Position numbers and translations under genes: made by a program. Under the pieces are notes generated by a model, which saw only the letters and a list, made by a program, of their open reading frames with translations, was not told where the DNA came from and did no database searches. 64,000 nucleotides of DNA from Bactrocera neohumeralis (Eukaryota; Arthropoda; Insecta; Diptera; Tephritidae), in the NCBI RefSeq assembly GCF_024586455.1, contig NC_065923.1, positions 46,508,264 to 46,572,263 of the forward strand, given 5' to 3'. Positions 1 to 11,842 of the stretch are shown here, piece after piece. Numbering within the stretch: the stretch's first letter is position 1; the number at the start of each line of letters is the position of its first letter.

Positions 1-405
1 GTAGTCGAAAAAGTCTTTTCGTATTTCTAATCAAACTTCAACTTATTTTTTTTATATCATTAGTCTAAATCGAAATTTCCAGAACGAAAGCGAGCGAACC
101 ACTGTTGTGCTACATTAACTGAAAGAGCATCGTCTTCGTCAGCTATACAAATTTCATTGGTAGCTTCCGTGGCATTCTTCCCCTTTTTATACAAGAATTT
201 CAAAATATACCGAATTTCTTCATTATTTTCACTCAGTTTTGAACAGCTGTAACTTTTTTTCAACTTTCCCGAATTTAATTTTTTTTTGTTAAATCTCACC
301 TTGCAACACTATATGGTATGACACAATGTGATTGGTAACTCTGGAGATATACGACTGCAACGACTTCTATTGACAAAATACGAAAAGACTTTTTCGACTA
401 CCCAA
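1..405 (-). mobile_element. Internally deleted mariner element, left tip cut by window edge
   Basis: The first 26 bases are a perfect inverted copy of 376-401, so the element is framed by mariner-type terminal inverted repeats. The right copy continues into CCCAATA, so the true left tip lies a few bases outside the window. The minus-strand frame at 299-60 gives the mariner helix-turn-helix region, with residues such as KGKNATEATNEIC and AQQWFARFRSGNFDLD. The whole DDD catalytic domain is missing. At about 400 bp it is a MITE-sized derivative that keeps only DNA-binding sequence. Confidence 0.85.
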
Positions 406-417
406 TATAAAACTTAC

Positions 418-590
418 CATACGAAAACCTGATCTTTCGGCAGTTTGTATGACAGCTATATGTTCCAGCGATCCGGAGCAAATGACGTGTGTAAAATTTC
501 AGATCGATATCTCGAAAACTGAGGGATTAGTAGGCGTATTTACTGACAGACAGACTCAGCTCGTCACCCGCATCATTCATACATAAACAT
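418..590 (+). repeat. Dispersed hairpin repeat (form A), internal module only
   Basis: Contains the module CAGTTTGTATGACAGCTATA followed by a 'gatcCGGA...AAATGACGTG...AAATTTCAGATCGATATCTC' type block that recurs at 11.9, 19.8, 22.8 and 61.7 kb in this window. It ends with a degenerate GACAGACAGACTCAGCTCG block, which matches the GGACATGG...GACTCAGCTCGACA block at 61.82 kb. Neither terminal hairpin is present, so this is a fragment. Confidence 0.6.
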
Positions 591-659
591 GTACATACAT
601 TCAATAGAGTATCCCACGTTTCTTTCCGGATGCAACACTCGATATCGCTTGACAACTCC

Positions 660-1020
660 TTAAGGGGGTATTCTACTCTAGAATTTTGAAAAATTCGATT
701 TTTTTTCATATATTTAAAGTTTAGACCCTTAAGAACATATCCTCCAAAGGATTTTTACAAATTAAAATTATTTTAAGAGCTACACTTACTTTAGTGACGC
801 AGTACCTAGCCCGGTTCCCAGTATCGAATTTTTTAAACGCGTTTTTCTCGAAACTACTTTTTTCCACACGGTACCGGCATTATCTCAAGTTCTATATAAC
901 CGATTTACTTGAAATTTTGTGTGAACCTTCTTTATATAATCCTTTATCATTCCCATAAGCATCGTGTCAAAATACAGGTACTCTTTTCAGAAACGAAAAT
1001 TCTCGAGACATGTGATGTAA
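660..1020. repeat. Partial TTAA-type MITE-like repeat
   Basis: Starts at TTAAGGGGGTATTCTACTCT. It contains TTTAAACGCGTTTTTCTCGA, a phrase shared with the TTAA-flanked elements at 10.9, 15.0 and 21.7 kb. No matching right end with an inverted GGGGG-TTAA was found, so it looks truncated. No coding potential is seen. The following 700 bases to 1730 hold nothing recognisable. Confidence 0.45.
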
Positions 1021-1735
1021 ATACATAGTAGCAACTCAGATAAATATCTCTACATATTCATTTATTTTTTTGTTTCAATTGAAAATACTTGTATTTCCGT
1101 TCGATATCCTGAACGCAAGTTTTACCACAAAACTATATCCTTATTTATAGTATTTCAATATCTATCTATGTATTATTTGCGCCAATGAAGACAATTTGTT
1201 GTGCCGCAGCTACAAGATTGTGACCGCTGTGGCATGTGGTAGCTATGCAGACTGGGAGCATCATTCGTTTTTGTGTTTGTTTTTGCAAATTGTTTTCAAT
1301 ACTAAAGCACAACACGGCATTCGAATGGTTAAAAGATTTTAAGTCCGCGGAGATTCGCCATTAGCTGTAGATGAACGATTACTTTCTCGATTTTAGCTGG
1401 GCAGGGATTTGAGAGATTTAAATCTTGACCCACCTGTACGATGTTAATCGTTTGGTATCTCGACTAAGCAGCTCTGGATGCCATTGCTGGATTTGAAATT
1501 AATATTAATATTAAATATTATGTATATTATCTCAATTAATCAATATTATTTTTGTATAGCTCAATCGCACGAAAACCTAGAACATATCTTGAAATCATAT
1601 CAGAGTAAAGAAAGAAGAGAGGATCCAAATTTATATCCATCTAAGTAATATCAAACTCTTTGGATTTAAGAACAACTAATTGACGATTTTTTTATACCTC
1701 ATACTATATACATATGTACATACATATATCTTTAA

Positions 1736-2033
1736 CCCTTTTAGTGCCGGGCGAAATAGAGGTGCCTATGCGAAAAAAACCGGCCGAATTTCACAGTTTT
1801 ACAAGGGTTCGGAAAAATACTTGTCAAACCAAAACGAGAAACAATATTTACATGATTCAAAAAGCTGCGTATTATCTTGTAATGAAATTAGATTATTTAT
1901 AACGCAGTACAAATTTATTTTGAGATAGAGTTCTACCGCAATGCTAGTAGTGAACCGCTATAATTCCCGAGCCGATATATCAGCTCTGGCACTTTTCGAA
2001 AATACAGCTGTATATATCCAGGCACTAAAAGGG
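1736..2033. mobile_element. TTAA-flanked MITE (piggyBac-like), 298 bp
   Basis: The ends are CCCTTTTAGTGCCGGG on the left and, read inverted, CCCTTTTAGTGCCTGG on the right, 15 of 16 matching. Both sides carry the tetranucleotide TTAA (1732-1735 and 2034-2037), the known target duplication of piggyBac-type transposases. There is no convincing reading frame. It is therefore a non-autonomous element; the mobilising transposase is inferred from the TTAA and is not present here. Confidence 0.8.
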
Positions 2034-2037
2034 TTAA

Positions 2038-2789
2038 TGTATATATTTCGCTTTTCTTATGCCACAAATTTAGTTCTGCCCTATGATATAATATTTCATT
2101 ACTGCATTTTAGCATTATAATTGTAACACATTTCCATTTAGAAGAGATAAGTCAAGATGCTTCGAAAAAACAAAATTTGATATATCTAAGTATGTAAATA
2201 GAGCTCCGACATACGACAACCCTCATTTACAAAAATTTAAGTCGTCTATATGTTGCCTAGACTTCCTATGCCGAATACAAGTAAAGCTTTATTTCGTGAA
2301 AAACAGTGGTTAAATCGGTTTATACCATTCCTTTCTTCCTTTCTTGTCTTCCATATGCTCATTATAATAATTTCTGACTCTTTCGTTAGCTTTATAGCGT
2401 ATGAATACATCGGTCAGTGTAGGAAATATAGTACTAAAATAAAGTGAGAATAGTTTGCGTAACATAAAGTGATTCCGTATCGAAATTGATTGATATCGGT
2501 CTGTACTAACTTTTCTCATATTAATATTCGTATGAGGAAGTGATTTGTGTGAATGAAATTGATTTTAAAGTATAATATGTTTCAGTAAAAAACACGACGA
2601 CTGTATCGATAATAAGCCAAACTTAGCGCTCTCTTGTTTGTTATATACATGGGTTTCCAATAGCGATATGATTTCGTGTGATTAAGTGTCGTTTCAGCAA
2701 TTTTTAATATGTCATGAGATATGTTTTCTTCATTGTACTCAGTAATGTTTACAATTTCATCATGGAAAGATATAAGCAACTGCAACTTT
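2038..2789. other. AT-rich stretch, nothing recognisable
   Basis: Several short open frames exist on both strands, but none has a recognisable domain, a splice-site context or a codon pattern that sets it apart from the surrounding DNA. The last bases may include the degenerate N-terminal part of the element that starts near 2790. Confidence 0.4.
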
Positions 2790-3740
2790 TCGTGCGCTTT
2801 TGCCATTTTATGGTCGTAATAATCCTTCACCGGTGTTCGCTATTCGTCGAAATTTTGAAAATTTCGAGCGTACATTTCCTTTACATAATGTTCAAGTGTC
2901 AATAAGACAAAGAACCGCTCGAAGTAACGACAATATTGCCACCGTTCAGACAAGTGTTTCTGAAGACCGAAATTTGTCGCTTCCAAAACGTTCTAAAGAA
3001 TTGGGAACCTGGCGGATTTTGAGAAGGGATTTGGGTTTGCATCCGTATAAAATTGCTCTCACTCAAGAACTGAAGCCATTGGAACACCGTAAATATCGTG
3101 AATTCGCTGATTTTGCCTGGAACAACTTGTAAACGATAACATCTTCTCCGATGAGGCTCACTTTCATCTGAGTTATGCGGTAAATAAACAGAACTGTCGA
3201 TTCTGATGCGAAGAAAATACACAAATTATTCATGAACAACCATTACATTCACCTAAATTAACAGTTTGGTGTGGTTTTTGGTCTGGTGGAATATCGGTCC
3301 ATACTTCTTTCGAAATGATTCTGGTCACGCCGTTACTGTCAATTGAGAGCGGTATAGATCGATGATAACCAAGTTTTTATGGCCGCAATTGGAAGAAGTT
3401 GAACTTGATGATATATGGTGCTAACAAGACGGGGCTACGTGCCACACAGCACGTGCAACACCCGAATTATTGCGAGAAAAGTTTGGAGATTCGAATATTT
3501 CCAGAAACTTTGACACTGAATGGCCTTCAAGAAGCTGTGATTTAACACCATTAGCCTACTATTTATGGGGTTATTTGAAGTCATTGACTCTCTTCAAGCT
3601 TTAGAAGTCAATATTGAATGTGCTATTCATGACATACATCTTGATTTAGTGTAAAAAGTACTCGAAAATTGGGATCATCGAATTAGTTCCTGCAAAATAA
3701 GTCGTAAATGCCATTTGAATGATGTTATATTCAGAACTTA
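2790..3740 (+). mobile_element. Degenerate mariner/Tc1-superfamily transposase (DUF4817 + DDE_3 type)
   Basis: Translating the three plus frames in turn gives a recognisable but broken transposase. There is a 'VQVSIRQRTARSNDNI' linker, 'LGLHPYKIALTQELKP' (about 3040-3080), a first catalytic block 'FSDEAHFHLSYAVNKQN' near 3150, 'LTVWCGFWSGG' near 3265, a QDGATCHTA-like block near 3430 and 'SCDLTPLAYYLWGYLKSL' near 3535. Frames change several times and there are internal stops, so it is inactive. The family is widespread in insect genomes. Two minus-strand relatives lie at 42.6 and 53.4 kb. Confidence 0.75.
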
Positions 3741-3744
3741 ATGG

Positions 3745-4920
3745 CTTCGATTGTATGTACTTCATTTTAATTTTTTATACTTTATTATATTTATTTTACT
3801 TTTTTATTTATTTTTTAGTGTTTTTTTAAGAAATCATAACGGAATTCTAAATATGTTAGATGACTTACGTATATAAAATATGCACATACATATGTACATA
3901 TATGTATGTATACGCATATATACAATGCCGTGTAGCTGCATATTTACAAACCAACAATAAAAAATCAGGAAAAATTTATAAAATTGTAAAATTGAAAATA
4001 CGCAACAGATTGAATGAAAAATGGAATTAGTAACAAATAATGGAAAAACAAGTCAACAACCTCAGCGGTGAAATGAAATAGCGATACAACCGGCACGCCC
4101 ACACGCGTACATACATATGTATGTATGTATGTACCTTTGCTGATGCTGTTGCGCCGAATGCTGTTCTACTACTCTTTGTTTCTGTTTTTGTTCTTTTTTT
4201 GTCTTTCTTGATGTCAACAACATTGTCGACGCTTAATTGTAACATCAGCAATTCAAAGGACGTTGCCACCTACATCACCTCCTACACACAGGCACATGTG
4301 CTAGTATGTACTTACATATGTATGTATATGTGTACGTAAATAACAACAGTCAAAGCGTAGAGCTCTTATTGTTTGCTGCGCGTCACACTAACAACAAATA
4401 TAGAGTATTTATTGTTGCAACACGTTGCACGAAGCCCCACGGGTCATTTTTAGTTGAGTTAGTGGAGCGCTTAGCCTCTCGTTTAACTGGTAATATTAGC
4501 TGTTTGTGTTAACACAAGTCTTTGCCGACAATTGATTTAAGTCACAACAAAATGCTATGTATGTGCATACATACAAACAAACATAGATTGGAATGTGAAA
4601 ATGTTGGTGGAAATCATAAGCCAACACATTTTTCTGATTTAGCCAGAAAATAAATTTTCAATTAAATTTTAACAAAGAAATAAAATTAAAACCATTTTTT
4701 TAAATATTTCACCAGAATTGGTTACGTGAAGGAATGCAAAAATGTTGCGTTATTTTAAATGTTCGACTATTTTTTTGAAAAAATCTGAAACTCGTTTTAA
4801 CTAACAAACTTTGTTGTCTGATACCATATAAATCCAAATATTTGTATAACCTAAAAATTGATGTACCTAACAGTCAAAGTGAAAAGTTATAGACCTTATA
4901 AAATATATTGCAAAAAATAG
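3745..4920. other. Non-repetitive AT-rich stretch with TACATATG-type simple repeats
   Basis: No coding exon is supported. Around 3890-3920, 4110-4135 and 4300-4335 there are runs of the ACATACATATGTATGTA kind, common in fly intergenic DNA. The part from 4130 to 4540 is less AT-rich and not obviously repeated elsewhere in the window, so it could be host intergenic or intronic sequence, but nothing more can be read from it. Confidence 0.4.
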
Positions 4921-5745
4921 TAAGACTTTGTTCATAATTTCAAAATTCTTAATTTATTCCTCAAAGTACAGCAATACATTTATGGCAATGTTTTTTTAAA
5001 TCCTCGAAACAGTTGTTTCGGAATTGCCTTCAATGCGCGTAGCGCGTTTCCCCGGAGTGACCTTTGAGTTGTCTGTATAACCAGAAGTCACACGGAGCTA
5101 AATCAGGCGAACACGGTGGTCGCGGCCCGATATTGAGGAAAAATTTTACCAAAAACTCAGGAAAAATCAATACAGTAAGCGACGGTGCATTATCGTGGTG
5201 CAAAAACCAAGAGCTGTCGGCTCATAATTTCGGCCCCTTTTTACAAAAGCTTCGCGCAAACCACACATAACACCAAAAAAGTATTGCTTGTTGACAGTTT
5301 GATCGGTTGGAGGGAATTCGAAATGTACCACACCTTGATAATCGAAGAAAATTGTTAACATAACATTGATTTTTGATCTGCCTTGACGTGGTTTTTTCGG
5401 CTTCAGCTCACCTTTGCCACGATATTCGGTCGATTGATCGTCTGTTTCCAGGTTGTAAGCACAGATCCAAGATTTATCGCCAGTAATAATACGTTTCATA
5501 AAATCCTGGTAGTCGGAAAGCATTGTTTCACAGACGTTAACGCGACGATGTTTTTCGAAAAAATTTAGTGCTTTTACTTTTTTTAGACCGAAACGATCTT
5601 TCAAAATGGTAAGATCTTTCACCTGTTAATCGTTGATTCTCAAGCACCAATTCCTTTCTTTTATTGACGTGTTGATCATCAGCTGATGTCTTAATTTGAC
5701 ATTTACAGGATACAGAAAAGAAAAAAGATGAAAAAATCACAACTT
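4921..5745 (-). mobile_element. Mariner (SETMAR-like) transposase remnant
   Basis: The minus frame 5622-5167 encodes a mariner transposase core: 'RVNVCETMLSDYQDFMKR', then 'IITGDKSWICAYNLETDD' with the first catalytic Asp, 'RGKGELKPKKPRQGRSKI' and 'NVMLTIFFDYQGVVHFEF' with the second block. A further minus frame (5740-5537) supplies 'DDQHVNKRKELVLENQRL' from the helix-turn-helix linker. The two parts are in different frames and no single frame spans them. The terminal sequence AGTAAGACTTTGTTCATAAT at 4920 recurs at 24.59 kb in a sister copy. Confidence 0.8.
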
Positions 5746-5864
5746 GGCCTTGCTAGTAGAACTATTATTTAAAATAAATTCCAATGCAAACATCTAGTGA
5801 ATAAGACTCAACATGCTCACACATATGTATGTACATTATACGTACGAAAAAGTTGTGGTATATA

Positions 5865-6405
5865 TTAGGTTGTCAAAAAAGTCTTGCGGTATTTTCGCTA
5901 GTTGGCGCTGAAAGCGCGTAGTTCTAGTTTTATTCGTCGCATCGGGTCATGCCATACCTTTTTGGAAAGCTCATTTCACGCGCTAACACATGTTTGATTG
6001 ATTGTTGTTTCTTTTAAGTCGTTCGTTAGTTATAGCGTCGCAAACATGGAGCAAAATAAAGAGAAAATACGGCATATTTTACAGTACTACTACGATAAAG
6101 GCAAAAATGCATCTCAAGCCGCCAATAAAATTTGTGCAGTTTATGGACCCGATAGTTTCCATTTCCACCGCACAACAATGGTTTCAACGTTTTCGTTCTG
6201 GTGTAGAGGTGGTCGAAGATGCGCCACGCTCCGGAAGGCCTGTCGTCGAAAATTGCGATAAAATCGTTGAATTGGTCGAAAAAGACCGGCATAGTAGCAG
6301 CCATAGCATCGGTCAAGAGCTGGGCATGAGTCATCAAAAATTCATTTCAATTCCAATAAAAAAAAAAAATTCAATAAAAATATTGCAAAACTTTTTTGAC
6401 AATTC
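5865..6405 (+). mobile_element. Internally deleted, frameshifted mariner element
   Basis: The left terminus TTAGGTTGTCAAAAAAGTCT begins right after a TA, and the right terminus near 6381-6405 reads TTGCAAAACTTTTTTGACAA, its degenerate inverse. Between them the frame from ATG 6046 starts 'MEQNKEKIRHILQYYYDKG' and 'KNASQAANKICAVYG'. It shifts by one base near 6150 and continues as 'AQQWFQRFRSG' and 'EDAPRSGRPVVENCDKIVE' to about 6340, where sequence jumps to the 3' terminus. Only the helix-turn-helix domain remains; the catalytic domain is deleted. Confidence 0.85.
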
Positions 6406-6423
6406 ATTGTGTATATATGTACA

Positions 6424-6881
6424 TTAGGGTGATTCAAAAAAAATTTTTTTTTTCAATTGGTACTCGCAAAAATAGGTTCCTAGACACCTCTAAGAAAGCC
6501 TCTCCAAATATGAGTTTTTAATTGTAACGGGAAGGAACTCCGCCTAACGGTTTTCTATTTTTTCTTATTATCAGATAGAAAAATTTATATCTCGCTTCCA
6601 ACTACTTGAAAAAATATCTTGTTAATTAGGTTTTGTAGGAAATTGAATGCTCTAAAATATGGTCTCTTATGATTTTTTCGTAAACCCAACCGTTTAAAAG
6701 ATATTAACGGTTGAAATTTGATTATTTTTGGGAAAATTTTTTATTTCTTATGAATTTTATAACTCAATGAAAAAAAAATTATTATGAATAAATTTTTGGA
6801 GAGGTTTTCTTAGAGGTGTCTAGGAACCTATTTTTCAGAGTACCAAACGAAAAAAAAAAAATTTTATTTGATCCACCCTAA
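6424..6881. mobile_element. MITE with long inverted ends, TA-flanked, about 458 bp
   Basis: The left end starts TAGGGTGATTCAAAAAAAAT and contains GGTTCCTAGACACCTCTAAG. The right end carries the inverse CTTAGAGGTGTCTAGGAACC and finishes in GATCCACCCTA. A TA on both sides fits a Tc1/mariner-type target. No reading frame is present. Directly to the right lies an inverted second copy of its left two thirds, making a large fold-back. Confidence 0.75.
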
Positions 6882-6984
6882 TATGCATTGATGTTTGACG
6901 ATGAATATCTCGAAAGCGCTTAACTTAATCGAAAAATCATAGTAGACCATTTTTATTGAGCAGTTCCTACAAAACTATGTGTTT

Positions 6985-7355
6985 CATCATTCATAATAAT
7001 TTTTTTTCATTGAGTTATAAAATTAATAAGAAATAAAGAATTTTTCCAAAAATAGTCAAAATTCAACCGTTAATATCTTTTAAACGGTTGGGTTTACGAA
7101 AAAATCATAAGAGACCATATTTTAGAGCATTCAATTTCCTACAAAACCTAATTAACAAGATATTTTTTTCAAGTCGTTGGAAGCGAGATATAAATTTTTC
7201 TATCTGATAATAAAAAAAATAGAAAACCGTTAGGCGGAGGACCTTCCCGTTACAATTAAAAACTCATATTTGGAGAGGCTTTCTTAGAGGTGTCTAGGAA
7301 CCTATTTTTGCGAGTACCAATTGAAAAAAAAAAAATTTTTTTTGAATCACCCTAA
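6985..7355 (-). mobile_element. Inverted partial copy of the 6424 MITE (fold-back arm)
   Basis: This stretch is nearly the exact reverse complement of 6424-6795. For example, TTTAAACGGTTGGGTTTACG here pairs with its inverse at 6690-6710, and the terminal TTGAATCACCCTAA pairs with the left tip of the first copy. The two arms of about 370 bp with a roughly 190-bp spacer make a strong potential hairpin. Confidence 0.8.
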
Positions 7356-7359
7356 TATA

Positions 7360-8459
7360 CATACTCATATTTTAGAAGCCGTAATTGTTCAGCCATACAG
7401 ATATTCAAGCCAGTAAAATCCTTATTTGGAAAAATGCTTTAAATTTTATTCACGGCAACTTAGCGAATTTAGATGACCGATAAATTAACTTGTAATTTCC
7501 TTTTGCAGACATCTTTCATACATACTTACATTGTGTAAAGCTGTAATATTAATTTTCTGGTTCACAACGAACTTTCATTCAGACAATTTTGTAAGTGCCA
7601 ATATATTTTTGGGAAACTACTGCAAGTTGTTGCAAACTAAACCAATTAGTTATTTTTACTCGATTTGGAAAAGTTCACCGTTCACGTGCCGTTAGGTGCA
7701 TGTATACAATGGTGGCCAGATTAACAGTCATCAAATTTATTTATAACGTTCAATGACGCCAGAAGCAAAAGGCTTTATAAATATCATTCAAAACCGGTGT
7801 TAAATATTTTTTCACAGATTCACCAATTTCTTTGCTTTATAAAGACTATGAATTTAAGAAAACTTTTAGTAAGGTTATACCTTACAGTTATACAGGTGTA
7901 TCAGTTCAGTGATTGCAATATGAAAGAAAAAGTAAAGGCTGTAGGAAGGACGTAGAGTGTCCATATATAGGCTCATCACTCATATTATAGTTAGGATGAG
8001 TCGCATGCCTCAATAATTTCAGCTTTACAAGTTCGTGTACCTGGAATAGTGAAAAAGTATAAATCAGTATTCTGGTCTATATTTTTGTCACTACAATATC
8101 AACAGCATGAGTTATTCTTAAGTACGCCACTGTACTTGCTCATAGCAACGAGGTAATTTTAGCTGCTTGCGTCCATTGAATTATTGGCATACAATAACCA
8201 TTTCAAGCAACAATTGACTGACATAAGCAGGTTAACAAAATACGAGCAAATAGTGTAAGGGGAAATTGGAAAGTTTTTCAAACAAAAACCGCAAATGAGC
8301 CTACAAATAACCCTCAGAGAAATTTACAATCGCGAAACCATATATAATTATTATTCAACAGAAAAGAGGATAATGAGAATATGTCTAAAAATCATGAAGC
8401 ATAATATTAAATGCATAAGTCTCAGTATTTCCGTTTTCAGCTGAATGTAATTTAAAAAA
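7360..8459. other. AT-rich intergenic stretch without recognised features
   Basis: No frame longer than about 60 codons has recognisable content. No terminal inverted repeats or relatives elsewhere in the window were spotted. Confidence 0.4.
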
Positions 8460-9700
8460 TCAAGCAATTAAAATCCCAGCTTATTAATATGAGACTTAAC
8501 TTTAGCTACTAGATCAAAACTTTCGGTTGTATAAGAGTAAGCTCCAGCTGTCGCTTTCTCTCCACTGCGACAGCCCTCATTGAACCAGCTTTTCTTTTGA
8601 TCTTTGTGAAAATCACTGATTTCGTTAGCAGCTGTATGTAAGGAGATTGAAATGCCGTCCCACACTTCCCTCCAACTTACTGATGAGTGCTCTCAGAGAG
8701 CAAGAGAGCAAATCGAGTAGAAATCGACGTCGTACCTTACCTGCGTTAGTTGATGGGCGTGCTTTGCTGTATCTTCTCTACAACAAGATAGTGGTCCGAG
8801 TCGATGTTAAGTCCTCAGGTCGTACGCCCGTCAAGGACATTGGAGACGTGTCGTCCATCTATCACAACATAATCGATCTGGTTACGAACTTTTCGATCCG
8901 AAGACTTGATGAATTTTCCTGTGCTGGAAACTAGTACTACAGATAACCATATATCGGTCCCCTGCGAAGACGATCAGACTCAACCCATTTAGAGGGGTGT
9001 CGCCACAGAGGCTGAATTTACGGACTGTTGTACCATAGATGCCTTCTTTGCCCATCTTGGCGTTAAAATCGCCAAGAACAATTTTTATATCGATATCGTT
9101 GTCATAAGCGCGCTCCAGCCACTCATAAAAGGCATCTTTGGTCATATCGTCCTTCTCTTCCGGCGAGAGTGGGCGCAAGTCAGAGTACGAAACCCTCACC
9201 GAATTTTCGCTCTTTTATATGTATGACTGCATTAATAAATGTCATAAGGACCTACTCGTCTTCGTCTTTATCCCGTCCATCACTCTTCTTTTCTTCAGCC
9301 TTCACTTTTACAAGGACATCAACCAGCTGGACATCGCCACCTTCCAGTTTAGGGACCGGATATTCCAGGTGCATACCCTTAAATCATAGTCCTTATTACG
9401 TTTGCTATGGGCGTCATCAAAACTGTGGTCATTCAACCGAGGCTGTTGTTTCATTTTCGTTGGGAGTGGTTTATACGTGGCGGGTACAAAACCTAGCGCA
9501 CTACCTCGCTAGGCGAGTGGTATGAAACCAAGGAAAGGTTTCAGCGAAACCTTAAACCGAATATGTCGCTGAAACTTCCTCTACTTTAGCCGTGACCCCA
9601 GACTCCACACAGGTCAGCTACCGCATCTTACACAAGGGTTGCTCAAGTTTCTACGGTGCTCGGCGTGGACCCAAAAGTAGTATAGGGTATAGTCCTACAA
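8460..9700 (-). mobile_element. RTE-clade LINE, 5' region and endonuclease domain
   Basis: The minus frame 9199-8882 is the apurinic-type endonuclease of an RTE LINE: 'DIKIVLGDFNAKMGKEGIYG' carries the GDFNAK motif. Reading on to 8820 in another frame gives 'RNQIDYVVIDGRH' and 'LNIDSDHYLV', the IDxV and SDHY catalytic blocks. Downstream to 8460 is the degenerate linker toward reverse transcriptase, which is absent. Sequence 9380-9480 is the upstream part of the same element and recurs at 32.85-32.99 kb. Frameshifts and stops make it inactive. Confidence 0.75.
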
Positions 9701-10555
9701 CGTGATTGTAGTGCGATTTTCAGTCTGTAACAAAAGAAAGCCGAGTTAATGTTATGTACCAAATGTGGTTCAAATACGCTCAGTAAATTCTAAGATAGGA
9801 ATTTCGCCTAAAGGTGGGCGGTCCAATTTTTAGCATGTTTGTGCCACCTTTACTGTAAAATATAGTGTTTCCAATGTCTCACGCTCTCTCTCTTTAGTGA
9901 ATTACTGCACTTTTTGTACTTTTCAACATAGCAGTTATATGGAATTGGACGTCCCACTTTATAATGAAGGAGCGAGAAAGACTTGTGTCACCTGGAATTA
10001 AACTCGTCTCGTCAAACTGATAATTTTTTCAAACATGTATAACTCTATATTTATCTCGATTAGTTGCAGGTGCTACAACAGGTGCCTTAGGTGGACAAAA
10101 CTACTATACTTTGTAGAAACATATTGCGAGAGTATAAAACCAATTAATTCAATGAATTTGCATAACTTTATTTTGCATTTCCACCAGCGAAGCCCTCCAG
10201 CGCTGAAAATGGAAATTTTTCCGCTCAAGGGCAGCTTAATATATTATTGCCCCATATAGGTGGATTATTCTCGCCGCAACGCATTGCATTTGTTGTATAA
10301 AAACAAACATACGTGCATTTTGCCGCACATGAAGTAAAAGCCCCGCACGTAAACCTACCTACTTTATGTTCTTATTGTTGTTGCGATAACAATATGGCAA
10401 CAACTTGCATTTGCGAATTCAATTTATTTTATCTCATTTTATAGTTTTGCTAATGTTTATTAATGCATCGGCGTTGGTGTGTGTGGGTGTTTGGTAATCA
10501 TATGACCTCTTTGTTGTTTTCATGATTGACAAGTGCACGCCGAAAGGCTATTGTT
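9701..10555. other. Stretch without recognised genes
   Basis: No conserved frame, splice-bounded exon or repeat relative was identified. It may be host intergenic sequence; 10260-10500 has a moderately balanced base composition. Confidence 0.35.
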
Positions 10556-10562
10556 AATGGTT

Positions 10563-10602
10563 GGTCGGTCGGTCGGTCGGTCGGTCGGTCGGTCGGTCGG
10601 TC
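10563..10602. repeat. (GGTC)n microsatellite, about 10 units
   Basis: Ten consecutive GGTC units, followed after 60 bases by an imperfect GTTGAC repeat (about 10664-10688). The repeats keep frames open on both strands at 10498-10750, but the translations are just repeated Gly-Arg-Ser-Val or Pro-Thr-Asp-Arg and are not taken as genes. Confidence 0.9.
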
Positions 10603-10945
10603 AGTGGGCGGCAGCTCTAAAACACAGGTGGTCTTGGTGACAATGCTCGTCCGTTGGTTGATAGTTGATGTTGACGTTGACGTTGATGAAGATGAATTCA
10701 CAGTTACGCGCATATTTTTAGCATACGCAAAAGCACCTGCAATGCCATAGTGCTACATTGTGGTAAAAAAACATCTTATTTTTTCCATAGTTTGTATGCA
10801 AATGAATTTTTGAGATTGCAGTTCTTGAGCTAATTTAATAAACTTTGCTTGTGAAAAAGCGTTTTCAAGTGAAAAAGTTAGGATGACGGTCATTCATTCA
10901 TTATCATTGATTATTACATTTACTCTTTACGGATACCCATATTAA

Positions 10946-11576
10946 TTAAAAGGGTCAGTAGGGTAATCTTTTTTAAAATATTTTTTTTTTTGCATTTTCT
11001 GTTTCCTTATACCCTTAGAATTAATATAGAAACCCAGTTTACCATTGGAAGGTTCGACGTTCGGAGCGCTCGTAGTGCACACCTCAAACTTTAAACGCGT
11101 TTTTCTCAAAACACACTCAATCGATTTGCTTAATTTTTTTTTTAAATGTTCACAAAACGCCTAGCTATCGTCTCTACTAGATTAATAATTTTCGATAAAT
11201 TATTGACAATGTTATGACAAAATTTATGTAAAAAAATATGGAAAAAATTAAAAAAAATGTTAATTACTTTTTTATTCATCAACATTTTTTCATGATTCTA
11301 GTAGGGACGATAACCATTCACATACTTTTTAAGAATAAATTGGGTTTTTGTATTTCAGATGATACAAACATGAGAAATCATGTCCGCCAAAGAAAAAAAC
11401 GCATCTCATTCACCCAGCCATTTCTCCGACAGATATCATCGAAAAGTTCCGAAAAAATGTGTTTATACAATCCACGATATACCTCATGATTTGTGAAAAA
11501 AGTTCTATTGTAGAACAAAAATTTCTATAAAAAAAAATGTCAAAAAACAGCCCAGATTACCCTACTGACCCCTTAA
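10946..11576. mobile_element. TTAA-type MITE, family shared with 21.7 kb
   Basis: The ends are TTAAAAGGGTCAGTAGGGTA on the left and TACCCTACTGACCCCTTAA on the right, inverted relative to each other, with TTAA at each tip. The interior matches the 719-bp element at 21685-22403 along its length (for example CCATTGGAAGG, CGACGTTCGGAGCGCTCG, AAACGCGTTTTTCTCAAAAC), with a deletion in its left third. It has no convincing coding frame. Confidence 0.8.
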
Positions 11577-11842
11577 GTGTTTATATTTCTAAACACATGC
11601 GTTTAAGAAAAGTCGTCGTTTTCTTCATTGTCTGACACTGACGTCGTTAATGGGCATGTTGCCAGTACGACGATTACTATTTGTTTTGTCAATATGACAT
11701 TTCATTAAGACATGCCTGCAATATAAATGCTGTCTGGATGTTTCCAACTGACTTATATTGATTTAAGTTGTGAGAGAACTAAAACAAATACTCAAAATTC
11801 CGGGATGTCAAGATATATTGCAAAACGCAAAATGTTATTAAA

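Noticed and set aside
1320..1500. Possible mariner helix-turn-helix scrap (FEWLKDFKS-like translation)
   Set aside because: Too short and broken by stops; similarity could be chance.
9169..9525. 118-codon plus-strand frame
   Set aside because: Runs antisense to the RTE endonuclease region and has no domain; a shadow frame.
10498..10750. Open frames on both strands over the GGTC repeat
   Set aside because: The translations are simple repeats of four residues created by the microsatellite; no gene structure.
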